Of a DNA stretch of 64,000 nt, positions 46,740 through 56,002 are shown piece after piece. Each line of letters starts with the position of its first letter. Positions within the stretch are counted from its first letter, which is position 1. The DNA is from Planctomycetota bacterium. GTDB taxonomy: Bacteria; Planctomycetota; Planctomycetia; Gemmatales; HRBIN36. A program made the translations under genes and the position numbers. Location of the stretch: NCBI GenBank assembly GCA_014584395.1, contig JACTMY010000016.1:30625-94624 (forward strand). Reading direction: 5' to 3'. The notes beneath the pieces are model-generated. The model was not told where the DNA came from. It made no database searches and worked only from the letters and a program-made list of their open reading frames with translations.

Positions 46740-48179
46740 CTACGTTGCAGTTTCCGTATCCTGGCGGTCGGATGATTCAAGTCGTTGTTGCCAATCCCGC
46801 AAACGGTTTGCCACGAGCTGAGGGGAGGAGGAACCCTCGCTTTGCAACGACCGGAGCGCGGCCGCGGCCCCCATACAAGGCCTCAACTGTGCGGCCAAAC
46901 CGGGACGCACCGCATCAAACACGGCATCAGGCAGCATGGACAGCGTCTTCCCCTGTTCGATGCACAGGCGAATCCATTGCCCCACCGTTTCATGGGCGGT
47001 GCGCAGCGGCAGTCCCTCTTTGACCAGGGCTTCCATCACCGTTGTGGCGTCGAGAAAACCCTCTTCGAGCCGGCTGGCGATCACCTCCCGGCGCAACCGG
47101 GTTTGCTCGATCAGCGGGATCGCCACGCCCACGCAAGCGCGGACCGTGTCGAAGGCGTCGAAGACGGCTTCCTTGTCCTCTTGCAGGTCGCGGTTGTAGG
47201 CCAGGGGCAGCCCCTTGACCAACGTCATGAGCCGTTGCAGGCTGGCCGTCACTCGGGCCGACTTGCCCCGGATCAGTTCGAGCACGTCCGGATTCTTTTT
47301 GTGCGGCATCATGCTCGACCCGGTGCAGAAGGCGTCGGGCAGGTCGAGAAAGCCAAATTCCACGCTGGCCCAGAGAATCCACTCTTCCGCCCACCCTGAC
47401 AAATGCAGGGCGATCAGGCTCAAGGCGAAGGTGGTTTCCAGCAGGAAATCGCGGTCGTTCACGGCATCGAGGCTGTTGGCGGCCAAGCGATCGAAGCCAA
47501 GCTCGCGCCGGACGAAATCGCGGTCGATGGGGAGCGAGGTCCCGGCCAAAGCCGCGCTGCCCAGGGGCAGTTCGTTGAGCCGTTTCCGCGCATCGGCCAG
47601 CCGGCCGCGGTCGCGGTCAAATTTTTCCACGTAGGCCAGGGCATAATGGCCGGCCAGGATCGGTTGTGCCCGTTGTAAGTGAGTGTAGCCGGGCAGGATG
47701 ACGTCGCCCTCGCGGCGGCCCAGGCCGAGAAAGGCCAACTGCAAGCGGCGCAGCTCTTCCGACAAGGCATCGACGGCGTCCCGCGTCCACAACTTCATGG
47801 CCGTGGCGACTTGATCGTTGCGGCTCCGCGCCGTGTGCAGCTTGCGGCCCAGATCGCCCAGACGCTGGATCAGGGCTTGCTCGATATGAGTGTGGATGTC
47901 TTCAAGCTGGGTCTGGAGCGGGATGCGGCCCGCTTCGAAATCGTGTTCGATGGCTTGCAAGGCAGCCGTGATCTGATCAGCTTCCGCGCCGGTGAGCAGG
48001 CCCGCCTGGGCCAGCATCCGGGCATGGGCCAGGCTGCCGCGGAGATCATGCCGGTAGAGCCGATGGTCGAAGCGGATCGATTCGGTGAACTGTTCGACGA
48101 GCGCATCGGTGGGGGCGGAGAAACGTCCCCCCCATGTTTTTCCTGAAGCCTCTGCAGCGGCTGCCCCCGCGGAATCCAT
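46740..48179 (-). CDS. argH: Argininosuccinate lyase
   Basis: 479 aa, the usual size. It cleaves argininosuccinate to arginine and fumarate. The superfamily signature GSSMMPHKKNPD (about residue 283-294) is complete, with the catalytic Ser in its flexible loop. KTWGGRF near the N-terminus, HTARSRNDQVAT and GYTHLQRAQP are further landmarks of ArgH. The N-terminal 12 residues (Ala-rich) are extra. ATG 48179 has only a weak GGGA upstream. lysA follows on the same strand, 57 bases later. Cytoplasmic homotetramer by family. Confidence 0.95.
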   Translation of the reverse strand: MDSAGAAAAEASGKTWGGRFSAPTDALVEQFTESIRFDHRLYRHDLRGSLAHARMLAQAGLLTGAEADQITAALQAIEHDFEAGRIPLQTQLEDIHTHIEQALIQRLGDLGRKLHTARSRNDQVATAMKLWTRDAVDALSEELRRLQLAFLGLGRREGDVILPGYTHLQRAQPILAGHYALAYVEKFDRDRGRLADARKRLNELPLGSAALAGTSLPIDRDFVRRELGFDRLAANSLDAVNDRDFLLETTFALSLIALHLSGWAEEWILWASVEFGFLDLPDAFCTGSSMMPHKKNPDVLELIRGKSARVTASLQRLMTLVKGLPLAYNRDLQEDKEAVFDAFDTVRACVGVAIPLIEQTRLRREVIASRLEEGFLDATTVMEALVKEGLPLRTAHETVGQWIRLCIEQGKTLSMLPDAVFDAVRPGLAAQLRPCMGAAAALRSLQSEGSSSPQLVANRLRDWQQRLESSDRQDTETAT

Positions 48180-48429
48180 GGCATATTCCCGTGCGCATCG
48201 GCTCGATAGCCTGGTCGTGTGACGTGTTGTGACTATCGGTCATTGTCGGAATTTCGGCACGACAAAGCAACGGGATTCAAGTCCGACCTAGCGTGCCATC
48301 GCTGGGCCATGGACGAACGTCCTGGGGTTTACTCACGAAGGTTTCTTGTCCCATGGTGCCCAAGGGGACTAGGCCGCACAGGGCAAGGCGCCGCACGTCG
48401 ATGCACGGATGGGCCGACCCGCCAGACGA

Positions 48430-48597
48430 TTAGTTCGGGCGCGTGCTGGACGGCGGGGTTTGCACGGTAACGCCAGTCACTTGATCAGGCTTCGTGTCCG
48501 TCAATGTGACGGAAGGATAGACGACCTTCTTGTCGCAACCGAGCGACCCCAGAATCAAGGTGAAGGCGACCAAGCTGAGCATGACCACGCGCGACAT
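48430..48597 (-). CDS. Small lipoprotein
   Basis: 55 aa. A signal peptide with a clear lipobox (LILGSLGC) points to lipid attachment at Cys21, leaving a mature part of about 35 residues that is polar, with a Thr/Pro/Ser-rich tail (TVQTPPSSTRPN). AAGGGG lies six bases before the ATG, and the size and lipobox make it real despite its shortness. Function unknown. It stands between argH (250 bases) and the kinase gene (242 bases), on the same strand. Confidence 0.6.
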   Translation of the reverse strand: MSRVVMLSLVAFTLILGSLGCDKKVVYPSVTLTDTKPDQVTGVTVQTPPSSTRPN

Positions 48598-48679
48598 GGC
48601 GAACCCCTTTTTAGAAAAATGGCGAGATGAAGCCACGGACCCAACGTCCCTTTTCCTGTACGATGCGCGCGAATGGCTT

Positions 48680-48811
48680 TTATTCCCGCATGGATCGCAC
48701 GATGTGCCGAACATCCGCATCAACGCGGCCGCCGAACGCGAGCTTGATGGCGTGCCATTGAAAGGGTTTGGCGGTGTGATGACAGGGAACGCAGCACCAT
48801 TGCGAGGACAG
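48680..48811 (-). pseudogene. Possible remnant with a CxxCH motif
   Basis: The minus frame 48811-48680 encodes about 43 residues including WCCVPCHHTAKPFQWHA, with a CxxCH heme-binding type motif, and ends in a normal stop. There is no ATG, GTG or TTG start: a stop lies directly upstream (48812-48814), followed by a run of eight T. It could be the decayed end of a cytochrome-like gene, or chance. Confidence 0.25.
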
Positions 48812-48839
48812 CTAAAAAAAATAGCGCCGGCAAATGTGT

Positions 48840-51659
48840 CTAAGGTTTATCGATCTCCGCCATGAGCTTTTGAAAGTCGGCATGCTTGTTCAAGGATTGT
48901 AGAGATTCATTTTCTTTGAGGAGCCGAACGTGCTCCGGATGTCGGAAATGACCCTCGGCCTGGGCTTGACGCAACAGCTCCAAGGCCCGGAGGACGTAGC
49001 GATTGGCGAGCGGCGCGTCGGCCTCTTTCACAAAACAAGCGGCCAAGGCAAAGACTTGGGCCGCATTGACCAGATTGTCCGCATCCACCGGTCCGTCATT
49101 GCGGAGCAACTCTTCCGTTTGGCGCGTGGCCTGGGCATGCTCGCCCATTTGCGTTAAAGCCACGGCCTTCATGAGACGGTAGTAATGGCGATATTCCGGC
49201 TCGTCATTATACTCCGCCGCGACCTCCCAGGCAGACACGGCTTCGGGGTAGCGCTTCAAGGCGTCCAGCATTTCCCCTTTTTCTTGTTGAACGTTGCGAA
49301 AGTAGCGACGAGCCGCCCTGTGGCGCGGTTCCCGGCTCAGCACGGTGCGCAGCGACTTTTCAGCTTCTTCCAGCCAGGGCAGCGCTTCCAAGAGGAGGCC
49401 GGAGCGCCGCCGCGCATTCGACAAATTCAGGCAGCAGCCGCCGCGAAACAAGTGCATTTGCATCAGATCAGGAAACTCCTTGACCAGGGCGTCGAGGAGG
49501 TCGTAAGCCGCTCGGTAAGCCGCCTCCCCCTCCTTGAATTCCTCCAGGTCCGTGCAGACGTTGCCCAGGTTGATTAAACAAGCGGAACACTCATGACGAT
49601 ACTCGGGGGGCACGTTGCCCAGGCTGAACAATTCCTGAAACAAGCTGCGTGCCGTTTCGTAATGAGCCTTGGCCTCGACCTTGCGTTCCGAATCCGCCAA
49701 GAGCGCGCCCAGATTGATGTGCGTGCCGGCGAGAAAGCGGCGCGGTTCAGGCTCGTTTGGCTCGAGCTTCGCCAAGGTCTGCAAGATGGGCTGGGCCTTA
49801 CGCAGCAAGTCCTCCGCCTCGCTGGTTTTTTTGGCGCGGGCCAACACGTCGGCCAGATTGATGTGGGTCACGGCCCAATCCTGGCGATGTTTCCAATCCG
49901 CGCCGGGACGCGTCGCCATGGTCTCAAAGAGGCTCCGTGCTTCGCGCAACCGCTGCTCAGCTTCGTCGAGTTGGCCGATGGCTTTGTGCAAGTTGCCCTG
50001 GTTGCCTAGGGTTCGCGCGAGAACGTGCTGGTTGTCCATATCGTCGGGATCTTGCGCCGCGAGGCGGCGACCAATGGCTTCCGCTTGCTGATAGTTGGCC
50101 AATGCCTTGGTGACCTCGCCGAGGTCGCCGTAGAGGTGGCCCAGTTTCAAATAGGCCTTGGCCTGGGAAAGTTCCAGACGCGCATCGCCCGGCTTCTCGG
50201 TCACGAAGCTCTCATAGAACGGCACCGCCGATAAGAGTAAATCCCGCCTGAGCGTGAGGAAGTTGGATTGTCGAAGTCTCAAGTTGCCAGCGACCTGAGT
50301 CAGGTACCTCTCCACGGCCTGAAACGCCTGTTCCAAGCGCTGGTCGGCGCGGCGTTGTTGCCGAAGCGCTTCGTCGCGCTGAAGCTCGGCCGCCAGGCGG
50401 TGTCCTTCCGCTACCCGCCATAACCCGGTCAGGCTGCTCAAAGCTCCAAGGATCACGACCATCAGCAGCGACAACAGGGCCGCCACGGCCGGACGCCGCC
50501 GCGTCCATTTGGCCAGGCGCTCCCAGGTGCTGGCGGGCCGGGCCAGGATCGGCTGGTGGTTGACGAAGCGGCGGAGGTCTTCGGCCAACGCCGCCGCACT
50601 GGCATAACGCCGTTCAGGTTCTTTAGCCAAGCATTTCAGAGTGATCGTTTCCAGGTCGCGCGGTACCATCGGCTGCAGCCGCGAAGGCGGGATCACATCG
50701 AGCGTGCTGACTTGCAGCAGCGTTTCCATCGGCGAGGGGGCTTGAAAGGGAGGCCTTCCGGTGAGGCACTCATAGAGGATCGCACCGAGGGAATATACGT
50801 CCGCCAGCGGGCCGACCGCCGCGCCGGACGCGGCCTGTTCCGGCGCCATATAGCAGGGTGTGCCAACGACCATGCCTGTTTTGGTGTGCGTGGGGGAGGC
50901 TTCCTCCACTTCGAGATGCTTGGCCAGGCCAAAGTCGGTGATCTTGGGTGAAACGAAAGGACTCGCCGTACCGGGAGGCGGCGCGCCGTCGCTGGGTTGC
51001 GGTGGCTGTTCCGTGGCCGTGTCACCCTGGAACAAGGTGTCAGCGGCTGATCCTTGTTGGCTGATCAATGACAATAACACATTGGCGGGCTTGAGATCGC
51101 GATGCACGATGCCATGTTGATGGGCGTAATGCACGGCGTCCGCCAAGGTGGCCAAGAGTTTCGCGGCGGCGTCCGGCTTCAGGGGATGCTGCGACACGAG
51201 TTCATGCAAGCTGCCGCCAGAAACATATTCTAGTGTCAGATACGGACGTCCTTCATGCCGGCCAACTTCAAAGATTTGCACAATGTTGGGGTGTTGGAGT
51301 TTGGCCAAGGTGCGGGCTTCGGCTTCAAAGCGGGCCAGGTCGTTGGCGTTGGCATGAGCGCCGAGCAAGATCACTTTGAGTGCGACCAATCGGTTCAAGG
51401 ACTGCTGTCGAGCTTTGTACACCACGCCCATGCCGCCGCGTCCCAATTCGGCGAGAAGGTCGTAACCTGCGATCACGGGTGGCGGCCCATCCTCCATGAC
51501 GCTAAGCTGCGCTGCTCGCTGAACGTCGTCGCCCTCGAACAGTTGCAGCCAATCCGCGGACCGAGAGGTCAGTGAAGGATTCTCTATTACCGTAGCTGGT
51601 TCTGGCGATACGGCGGTCGGCGGTTTGCTTGAATGCTTATCCATCGGCGATGGAGACAT
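48840..51659 (-). CDS. Ser/Thr protein kinase with TPR-rich C-terminal part
   Basis: 939 aa. The kinase domain (about 65-390) has GRGGMG (from 73), ALKV Lys95, HRDLKPANVLL, DFGLAK, and GTPCYMAPEQA, so it should be active. An unusual insertion of about 40 residues, rich in Gln, Pro and Gly, lies between the HRD segment and the DFG. One membrane helix follows (PAVAALLSLLMVVILGALSS), then a coiled segment (RDEALRQQRRADQRLEQAF) and about 450 residues of TPR-like repeats, probably outside the cytoplasm. ATG 51659 has GAGAGG six bases upstream; the frame is open to 51818. Targets unknown. Confidence 0.87.
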   Translation of the reverse strand: MSPSPMDKHSSKPPTAVSPEPATVIENPSLTSRSADWLQLFEGDDVQRAAQLSVMEDGPPPVIAGYDLLAELGRGGMGVVYKARQQSLNRLVALKVILLGAHANANDLARFEAEARTLAKLQHPNIVQIFEVGRHEGRPYLTLEYVSGGSLHELVSQHPLKPDAAAKLLATLADAVHYAHQHGIVHRDLKPANVLLSLISQQGSAADTLFQGDTATEQPPQPSDGAPPPGTASPFVSPKITDFGLAKHLEVEEASPTHTKTGMVVGTPCYMAPEQAASGAAVGPLADVYSLGAILYECLTGRPPFQAPSPMETLLQVSTLDVIPPSRLQPMVPRDLETITLKCLAKEPERRYASAAALAEDLRRFVNHQPILARPASTWERLAKWTRRRPAVAALLSLLMVVILGALSSLTGLWRVAEGHRLAAELQRDEALRQQRRADQRLEQAFQAVERYLTQVAGNLRLRQSNFLTLRRDLLLSAVPFYESFVTEKPGDARLELSQAKAYLKLGHLYGDLGEVTKALANYQQAEAIGRRLAAQDPDDMDNQHVLARTLGNQGNLHKAIGQLDEAEQRLREARSLFETMATRPGADWKHRQDWAVTHINLADVLARAKKTSEAEDLLRKAQPILQTLAKLEPNEPEPRRFLAGTHINLGALLADSERKVEAKAHYETARSLFQELFSLGNVPPEYRHECSACLINLGNVCTDLEEFKEGEAAYRAAYDLLDALVKEFPDLMQMHLFRGGCCLNLSNARRRSGLLLEALPWLEEAEKSLRTVLSREPRHRAARRYFRNVQQEKGEMLDALKRYPEAVSAWEVAAEYNDEPEYRHYYRLMKAVALTQMGEHAQATRQTEELLRNDGPVDADNLVNAAQVFALAACFVKEADAPLANRYVLRALELLRQAQAEGHFRHPEHVRLLKENESLQSLNKHADFQKLMAEIDKP

Positions 51660-51974
51660 GGGCCACCTCTCGAAGCCAAGGGGAACATGCATTATCGCCC
51701 AGAACCTCGAGTGATGACAAGAGTTTGCTCGTCGTTTATGACGTGTTTCGTTCAGCCTGGCCTGGCCATGAATGATGCCTTGTTTCAATGTCCCTTTCGT
51801 GGAGAAGATGCCGCCCATTCAGCACAGCCCGCATTTCTCGACAAAGTGCCTGACTGGCGCATGACTTTCCGTCACAATCTGCGTGAATTGTCTGGTTTAC
51901 TTGGTTATAAAGATTGACGCCACTGTGTCAAACTCGCTGGATAACTCAGCTTAGCTATTCCATCGTCTTTCCAA
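51660..51974. other. 315-base divergent intergenic region
   Basis: No gene is supported here. It lies between the starts of the kinase (minus) and the Asp-box protein (plus) and must hold both promoters. Its base composition drops in GC near 51890-51975. No convincing -35/-10 pair or repeat was seen. Confidence 0.5.
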
Positions 51975-54900
51975 ATGAGCGGAACCATCGACATGACGAC
52001 TTTAAATCGCGGCCGTGGATTGACTTACGTCCTGATGTTCCTGATGGCAGGCTGGGGCGTGGCTATTGCGTGCAGCTTCACATCTTCTCTCCAAGCCAAT
52101 CCCATGAAGACTGGCCCTGCTCAGGTGCTGGCGATGCATGCCGGCGCGATGAGCAAGGATCAGGACGTGCCGCTCGGGAATTTAACCTTTCGCAACCTTG
52201 GGCCAGCCGTGGGCGGACGCGTCTGCCGGGTGACCGGCGTGCCAGGCCAGCCTCTGATCTACTATGCGGCGACGGCGTCGGGGGGCGTCTGGAAATCGGT
52301 GGATGGCGGCATTCATTGGGACCCGATCTTCGATGATCAACCCACGTCCACATGCGGCTCCATTGCCGTGGCGCCCTCGGCTCCACATGTGCTCTATGTG
52401 GGCAGCGGCGAGGCCAACATCCGCGGCAACGTCATGCCCGGGAACGGCATCTACAAGTCCACCGATGCCGGGCGGACGTGGAAACACGTGTGGAAACAGA
52501 AAGGCCAAATCGGCACCCTCATCGTCCACCCACAGAATCCCGACGTGGCCTTCGCTGCGGTCCTGGGGCATATCTCCGGGCCGAACGGCGAGCGCGGCGT
52601 CTTTCGAACCAAGGATGGCGGGAAAACGTGGAAGCGAGTGCTCTTCGTCGACGCCAACACCGGCGCCAGCGACGTCTGCTTCGATCCTTCCAATCCCACG
52701 ATTCTATTTGCCGGGATGTGGCAAACGCGCCGCATGCCCTGGCAGCTCACCAGCGGCGGCCCGGGCAGCAGTTTGCACGTTTCCCGCGATGGCGGCGACA
52801 CCTGGGAAAAACTCACGGGCAACGGCCTGCCGGACGGCATTTGGGGCCGGGTCGGCGTGGCGGTCGCCCCATCCGATGGCGATCGGGTCTATGCCCTGAT
52901 CGAAGCGGAAGAGGGCGGTCTGTTTCGCTCCGATGATGGCGGCAAAACCTGGCAGCGCATCAACGATGATCGCCGGCTGCGGCAGCGGGCCTGGTATTAC
53001 TCCACCCTGACGATCGATCCCAAGAATGCCGATGTGCTGTACTGCCCCCAAGTCTCCCTCCTCAAGAGCATCGACGGCGGCAAATCCTTCGAATCATTCG
53101 GCGGCCGGGGTTTCTATCATGGCGACAACCACGACCTGTGGGTCGATCCGCACAATGCCAAGCGGATGATCGTCGGCAATGACGGCGGCGTCAACGTCAC
53201 CACGAACGGGGGCAAACAATGGTTCGCCCCGTGCCTGCCCATCAGCCAGTTTTACCGCATCGCCGCGGACCATCGGCTGCCGTACCACGTCTCCGGGACG
53301 ATGCAAGACATTGGCTGCGCGGCCGCCCCCAGCAACAGTCTCAGCTCCGGCGGGATCCGCCTCGCTGATTGGTACAGCGTGGGCGGCGGCGAAACCGGCT
53401 ACGTCGTGCACGATCCCAGCGATCCCAACATCGTCTATGCCGGCGAATACATGGGCATCATCACGCGCTTTGACGGCCGCACCCGAACCGCCCGCCACGT
53501 CGGCATCTTGCCCGACAACGCCTCCGGCCATGGCGCGGAAGCCATGAAATATCGCTTCCGCTGGCCCGCGCCCATCGCCGGCTCGCCCCATGATCCCAAG
53601 GTGATCTACCACGGCGGCAACATCCTGTTCCGCACGGCCGATGGCGGACAATCCTGGAAAGCCATCAGCCCGGACCTCACCCGCAACGACAAGAGCAAAC
53701 AGCAATGGTCGGGCGGACCCATCACCGGCGACAACACCAGCGCCGAGTTTTACTGCACGATCTCCGCGGTGGTTGAGTCGCCCAAGGCCAAGGGCGTCAT
53801 CTGGGTCGGCAGCGACGACGGCCTGTTGCATCTGACCCGCGACGGCGGCAAAACCTGGAAGAACCTCACCGAGCGTCTGCCTGAATTCCCCGAGTGGGCG
53901 ACCGTCACCAGCATCGAAGCCTCGCCCTCCGACGCGGGCACGGCTTACGTTGTCATTGAAGCTCACTTGCTGGACATCGATCGGCCCTATCTGTTCAAGA
54001 CGACCGACTTCGGGGAAACCTGGACGACCCTTTCCAAGGAAATACCCCAAGACGTTTACCTTCATGTCGTCCGCGAGGACCCGGCCAATCCAAACATCTT
54101 GTACCTGGGCACCGAGCGGGGACTGATGATGAGCCTCAACGGCGGCAAACAGTGGCAGCCTCTGAAGCTCAACCTGCCGACCGTGCCGGTGCATGATCTC
54201 ATCGTCAAGAACAACGATTTGGTGGTGGGCACCAATGGCCGGTCGATGTGGATTCTCGATGATCTGACCCCCATCCGCCAATGGTCGAGCGCGATCGCAG
54301 CCAAACCCGTGCATCTATTTCCCTGTCAACCCGCGATCCGTTGGAACATCGCTTCCAGCTTTGGCTGGCATGAGATGGCGAATTTTCCCAACCCGCCCTA
54401 TGGAGCCGTGCTCCACTATCACCTCAAGGAGGATGCCGCGGGGCCGGTTCGCATCGAGGTGCGGGACGAAGAGGACAACCTGGTGGCCAAACTCCGCGGG
54501 GGCGATCCGAAGCCGCCCATGGGCGATGAGGAGGACGAAGAGGGAACAGACGACGCCGAAGATGAGCCGGAAGTGTCGCGGAAAGCGGGGCTGCACCGGG
54601 TCGTTTGGGATTTATCTTACGACGGCGCCAAGCCGATTCAGAATGCGGTGATCGACATGGGCAACGTGCAGGCCGGACCCAAAGTGAACCCCGGCGTCTA
54701 TCACGTCCATTTGATCGTCGGCGAGGAAACCATCGTCGCGCCGGTCGAGGTCAAGCCGGACCCGCGGCGGCCGATCAAGCCTTCGGACCTGGACGCCCAG
54801 CGCGCCCTGGCCCTGCAGATGCGCAAGCAAATCAATCAGCTCAGCGAGACCGTCCATCTGCTGCGCTCGGTGAAGGAGCAGCTTGAGCGCCGCAACGAAC

Positions 54901-55268
54901 TGTTGAAGCACGACGGCGAGGCGGACCGCTTCCGGGAGCAATCGCAAAATCTGATCGACAAGCTGGACCGTTTGGAAGAAAGACTGCACAACCCCAAGGC
55001 CAAGATCGCCTATGACATCCTGGCCTTCAAGGGCGGAGCCAAGCTCTATTCCCGCTTCGGGTTCCTCTATAGCTTCCTCGTCGATGGCGATGGCGCGCCC
55101 ACGCAAGGCGCCAAGGAAGTGCACGCGGAACTGACCAAGGAACTGAAGTCTTGCATGGCGGAGTGGAAACGCTTGACGGAAAATGATCTGCAGGCGCTCA
55201 ACCGCCAGGCCAAGCGCAAGGATTGGCCGGTCGTGCTGATCCCCAAGCAGAGATCGGCGGATCGTTGA
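51975..55268 (+). CDS. Large exported Asp-box (sortilin/VPS10-like) protein
   Basis: 1097 aa. A signal anchor or signal peptide lies at residues 15-41 (TYVLMFLMAGWGVAIACSF). The main part is a beta-propeller built from Asp-box repeats: SVDGGIHW, STDAGRTWK, TKDGGKTWK, SRDGGDTWE, SDDGGKTWQ, SIDGGKSF, TADGGQSWK and TRDGGKTWK are clear copies. This resembles the sortilin N-terminal propeller of planctomycete and Bacteroidetes proteins, some sold as glycosyl-hydrolase-like without proof. The region after 850 has an acidic stretch and a coiled coil (QLSETVHLLRSVKEQLERRN). The start could also be ATG 51993; neither has a good ribosome-binding site. Confidence 0.82.
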   Translation: MSGTIDMTTLNRGRGLTYVLMFLMAGWGVAIACSFTSSLQANPMKTGPAQVLAMHAGAMSKDQDVPLGNLTFRNLGPAVGGRVCRVTGVPGQPLIYYAATASGGVWKSVDGGIHWDPIFDDQPTSTCGSIAVAPSAPHVLYVGSGEANIRGNVMPGNGIYKSTDAGRTWKHVWKQKGQIGTLIVHPQNPDVAFAAVLGHISGPNGERGVFRTKDGGKTWKRVLFVDANTGASDVCFDPSNPTILFAGMWQTRRMPWQLTSGGPGSSLHVSRDGGDTWEKLTGNGLPDGIWGRVGVAVAPSDGDRVYALIEAEEGGLFRSDDGGKTWQRINDDRRLRQRAWYYSTLTIDPKNADVLYCPQVSLLKSIDGGKSFESFGGRGFYHGDNHDLWVDPHNAKRMIVGNDGGVNVTTNGGKQWFAPCLPISQFYRIAADHRLPYHVSGTMQDIGCAAAPSNSLSSGGIRLADWYSVGGGETGYVVHDPSDPNIVYAGEYMGIITRFDGRTRTARHVGILPDNASGHGAEAMKYRFRWPAPIAGSPHDPKVIYHGGNILFRTADGGQSWKAISPDLTRNDKSKQQWSGGPITGDNTSAEFYCTISAVVESPKAKGVIWVGSDDGLLHLTRDGGKTWKNLTERLPEFPEWATVTSIEASPSDAGTAYVVIEAHLLDIDRPYLFKTTDFGETWTTLSKEIPQDVYLHVVREDPANPNILYLGTERGLMMSLNGGKQWQPLKLNLPTVPVHDLIVKNNDLVVGTNGRSMWILDDLTPIRQWSSAIAAKPVHLFPCQPAIRWNIASSFGWHEMANFPNPPYGAVLHYHLKEDAAGPVRIEVRDEEDNLVAKLRGGDPKPPMGDEEDEEGTDDAEDEPEVSRKAGLHRVVWDLSYDGAKPIQNAVIDMGNVQAGPKVNPGVYHVHLIVGEETIVAPVEVKPDPRRPIKPSDLDAQRALALQMRKQINQLSETVHLLRSVKEQLERRNELLKHDGEADRFREQSQNLIDKLDRLEERLHNPKAKIAYDILAFKGGAKLYSRFGFLYSFLVDGDGAPTQGAKEVHAELTKELKSCMAEWKRLTENDLQALNRQAKRKDWPVVLIPKQRSADR

Positions 55269-55343
55269 CCCCGGCATGGACCCGGTCAAGCTCGCATGGC
55301 CCCCGGCGGCCCCGGTTGCTTACAATAGAGGCAGGGAGACCTC

Positions 55344-55994
55344 GTGAACCTGGCGGCTGGGTGCATGTCCATGATCCTGCTGATCGATAATTACGACAGC
55401 TTCACTTACAACCTCGTCCAGCGTTTGGGGGAGCTTGACCCAGCGCTGGACCTGCAGGTCATCCGCAACGACCGCATCTCGGCCAAGGAAGTTCTGGAGC
55501 GGCGGCCCACGCACGTCATCATCTCGCCCGGCCCCTGTTCGCCCCGCGAGGCTGGAGCCTCCAACGACATTATCCGCGTCTGCGCTGGGACCATTCCCCT
55601 TCTGGGCGTCTGCCTGGGGCATCAGTGCATCGGCCACGTCTTCGGCGGCGACGTCGTCCGCAACGTCCGCATCATGCACGGGAAAACGTCGCCCATTCAC
55701 CACGACGGCACCGGCGTCTTCGCCGGCCTGTCGAATCCCTTCGAGGCCACGCGCTATCACAGCCTGGTCATCGACCGCTCGACCTGGAAGCATCCCGATT
55801 TCGTGGTCAACGCTTGGACGGCCGAGGGCGAGATCATGGGCGTGCGCCACGTGCGGTGGCCGCTTCATGGCGTGCAGTTCCATCCGGAGAGTTTCTTGAC
55901 GCTCGAAGGGCCGCGGTTGCTGGGCAATTTCTTGCGGATGTCAATCGACCCGGCGGCGTCTCCCACGGTTCCTCCCTCCCTGGCCACGGCGTGA
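55344..55994 (+). CDS. Anthranilate/aminodeoxychorismate synthase glutamine amidotransferase
   Basis: 216 aa class I glutamine amidotransferase. It frees ammonia from glutamine for a chorismate-using partner (TrpE or PabB), for tryptophan or folate. LIDNYDSFTYNLVQ, ISPGPCSP, the nucleophile Cys90 in GVCLGHQ and FHPESFLT (catalytic His-Pro-Glu) are all present. Whether TrpG or PabA cannot be decided here since no partner gene lies nearby. GTG 55344 has GGGAG five bases upstream; the typical N-terminus MILLID begins at ATG 55371, and ATG 55365 is also in frame. moeA starts nine bases after its stop. Confidence 0.9.
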   Translation: MNLAAGCMSMILLIDNYDSFTYNLVQRLGELDPALDLQVIRNDRISAKEVLERRPTHVIISPGPCSPREAGASNDIIRVCAGTIPLLGVCLGHQCIGHVFGGDVVRNVRIMHGKTSPIHHDGTGVFAGLSNPFEATRYHSLVIDRSTWKHPDFVVNAWTAEGEIMGVRHVRWPLHGVQFHPESFLTLEGPRLLGNFLRMSIDPAASPTVPPSLATA

Positions 55995-56002
55995 GGTTGT
56001 CC

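Noticed and set aside
45318..46775. Plus frame of 485 codons opposite lysA
   Set aside because: lysA has all its catalytic landmarks on the other strand.
53094..54314. Minus frame of 406 codons inside the Asp-box gene
   Set aside because: The plus strand has clear regular repeats; the minus frame has no recognisable feature.
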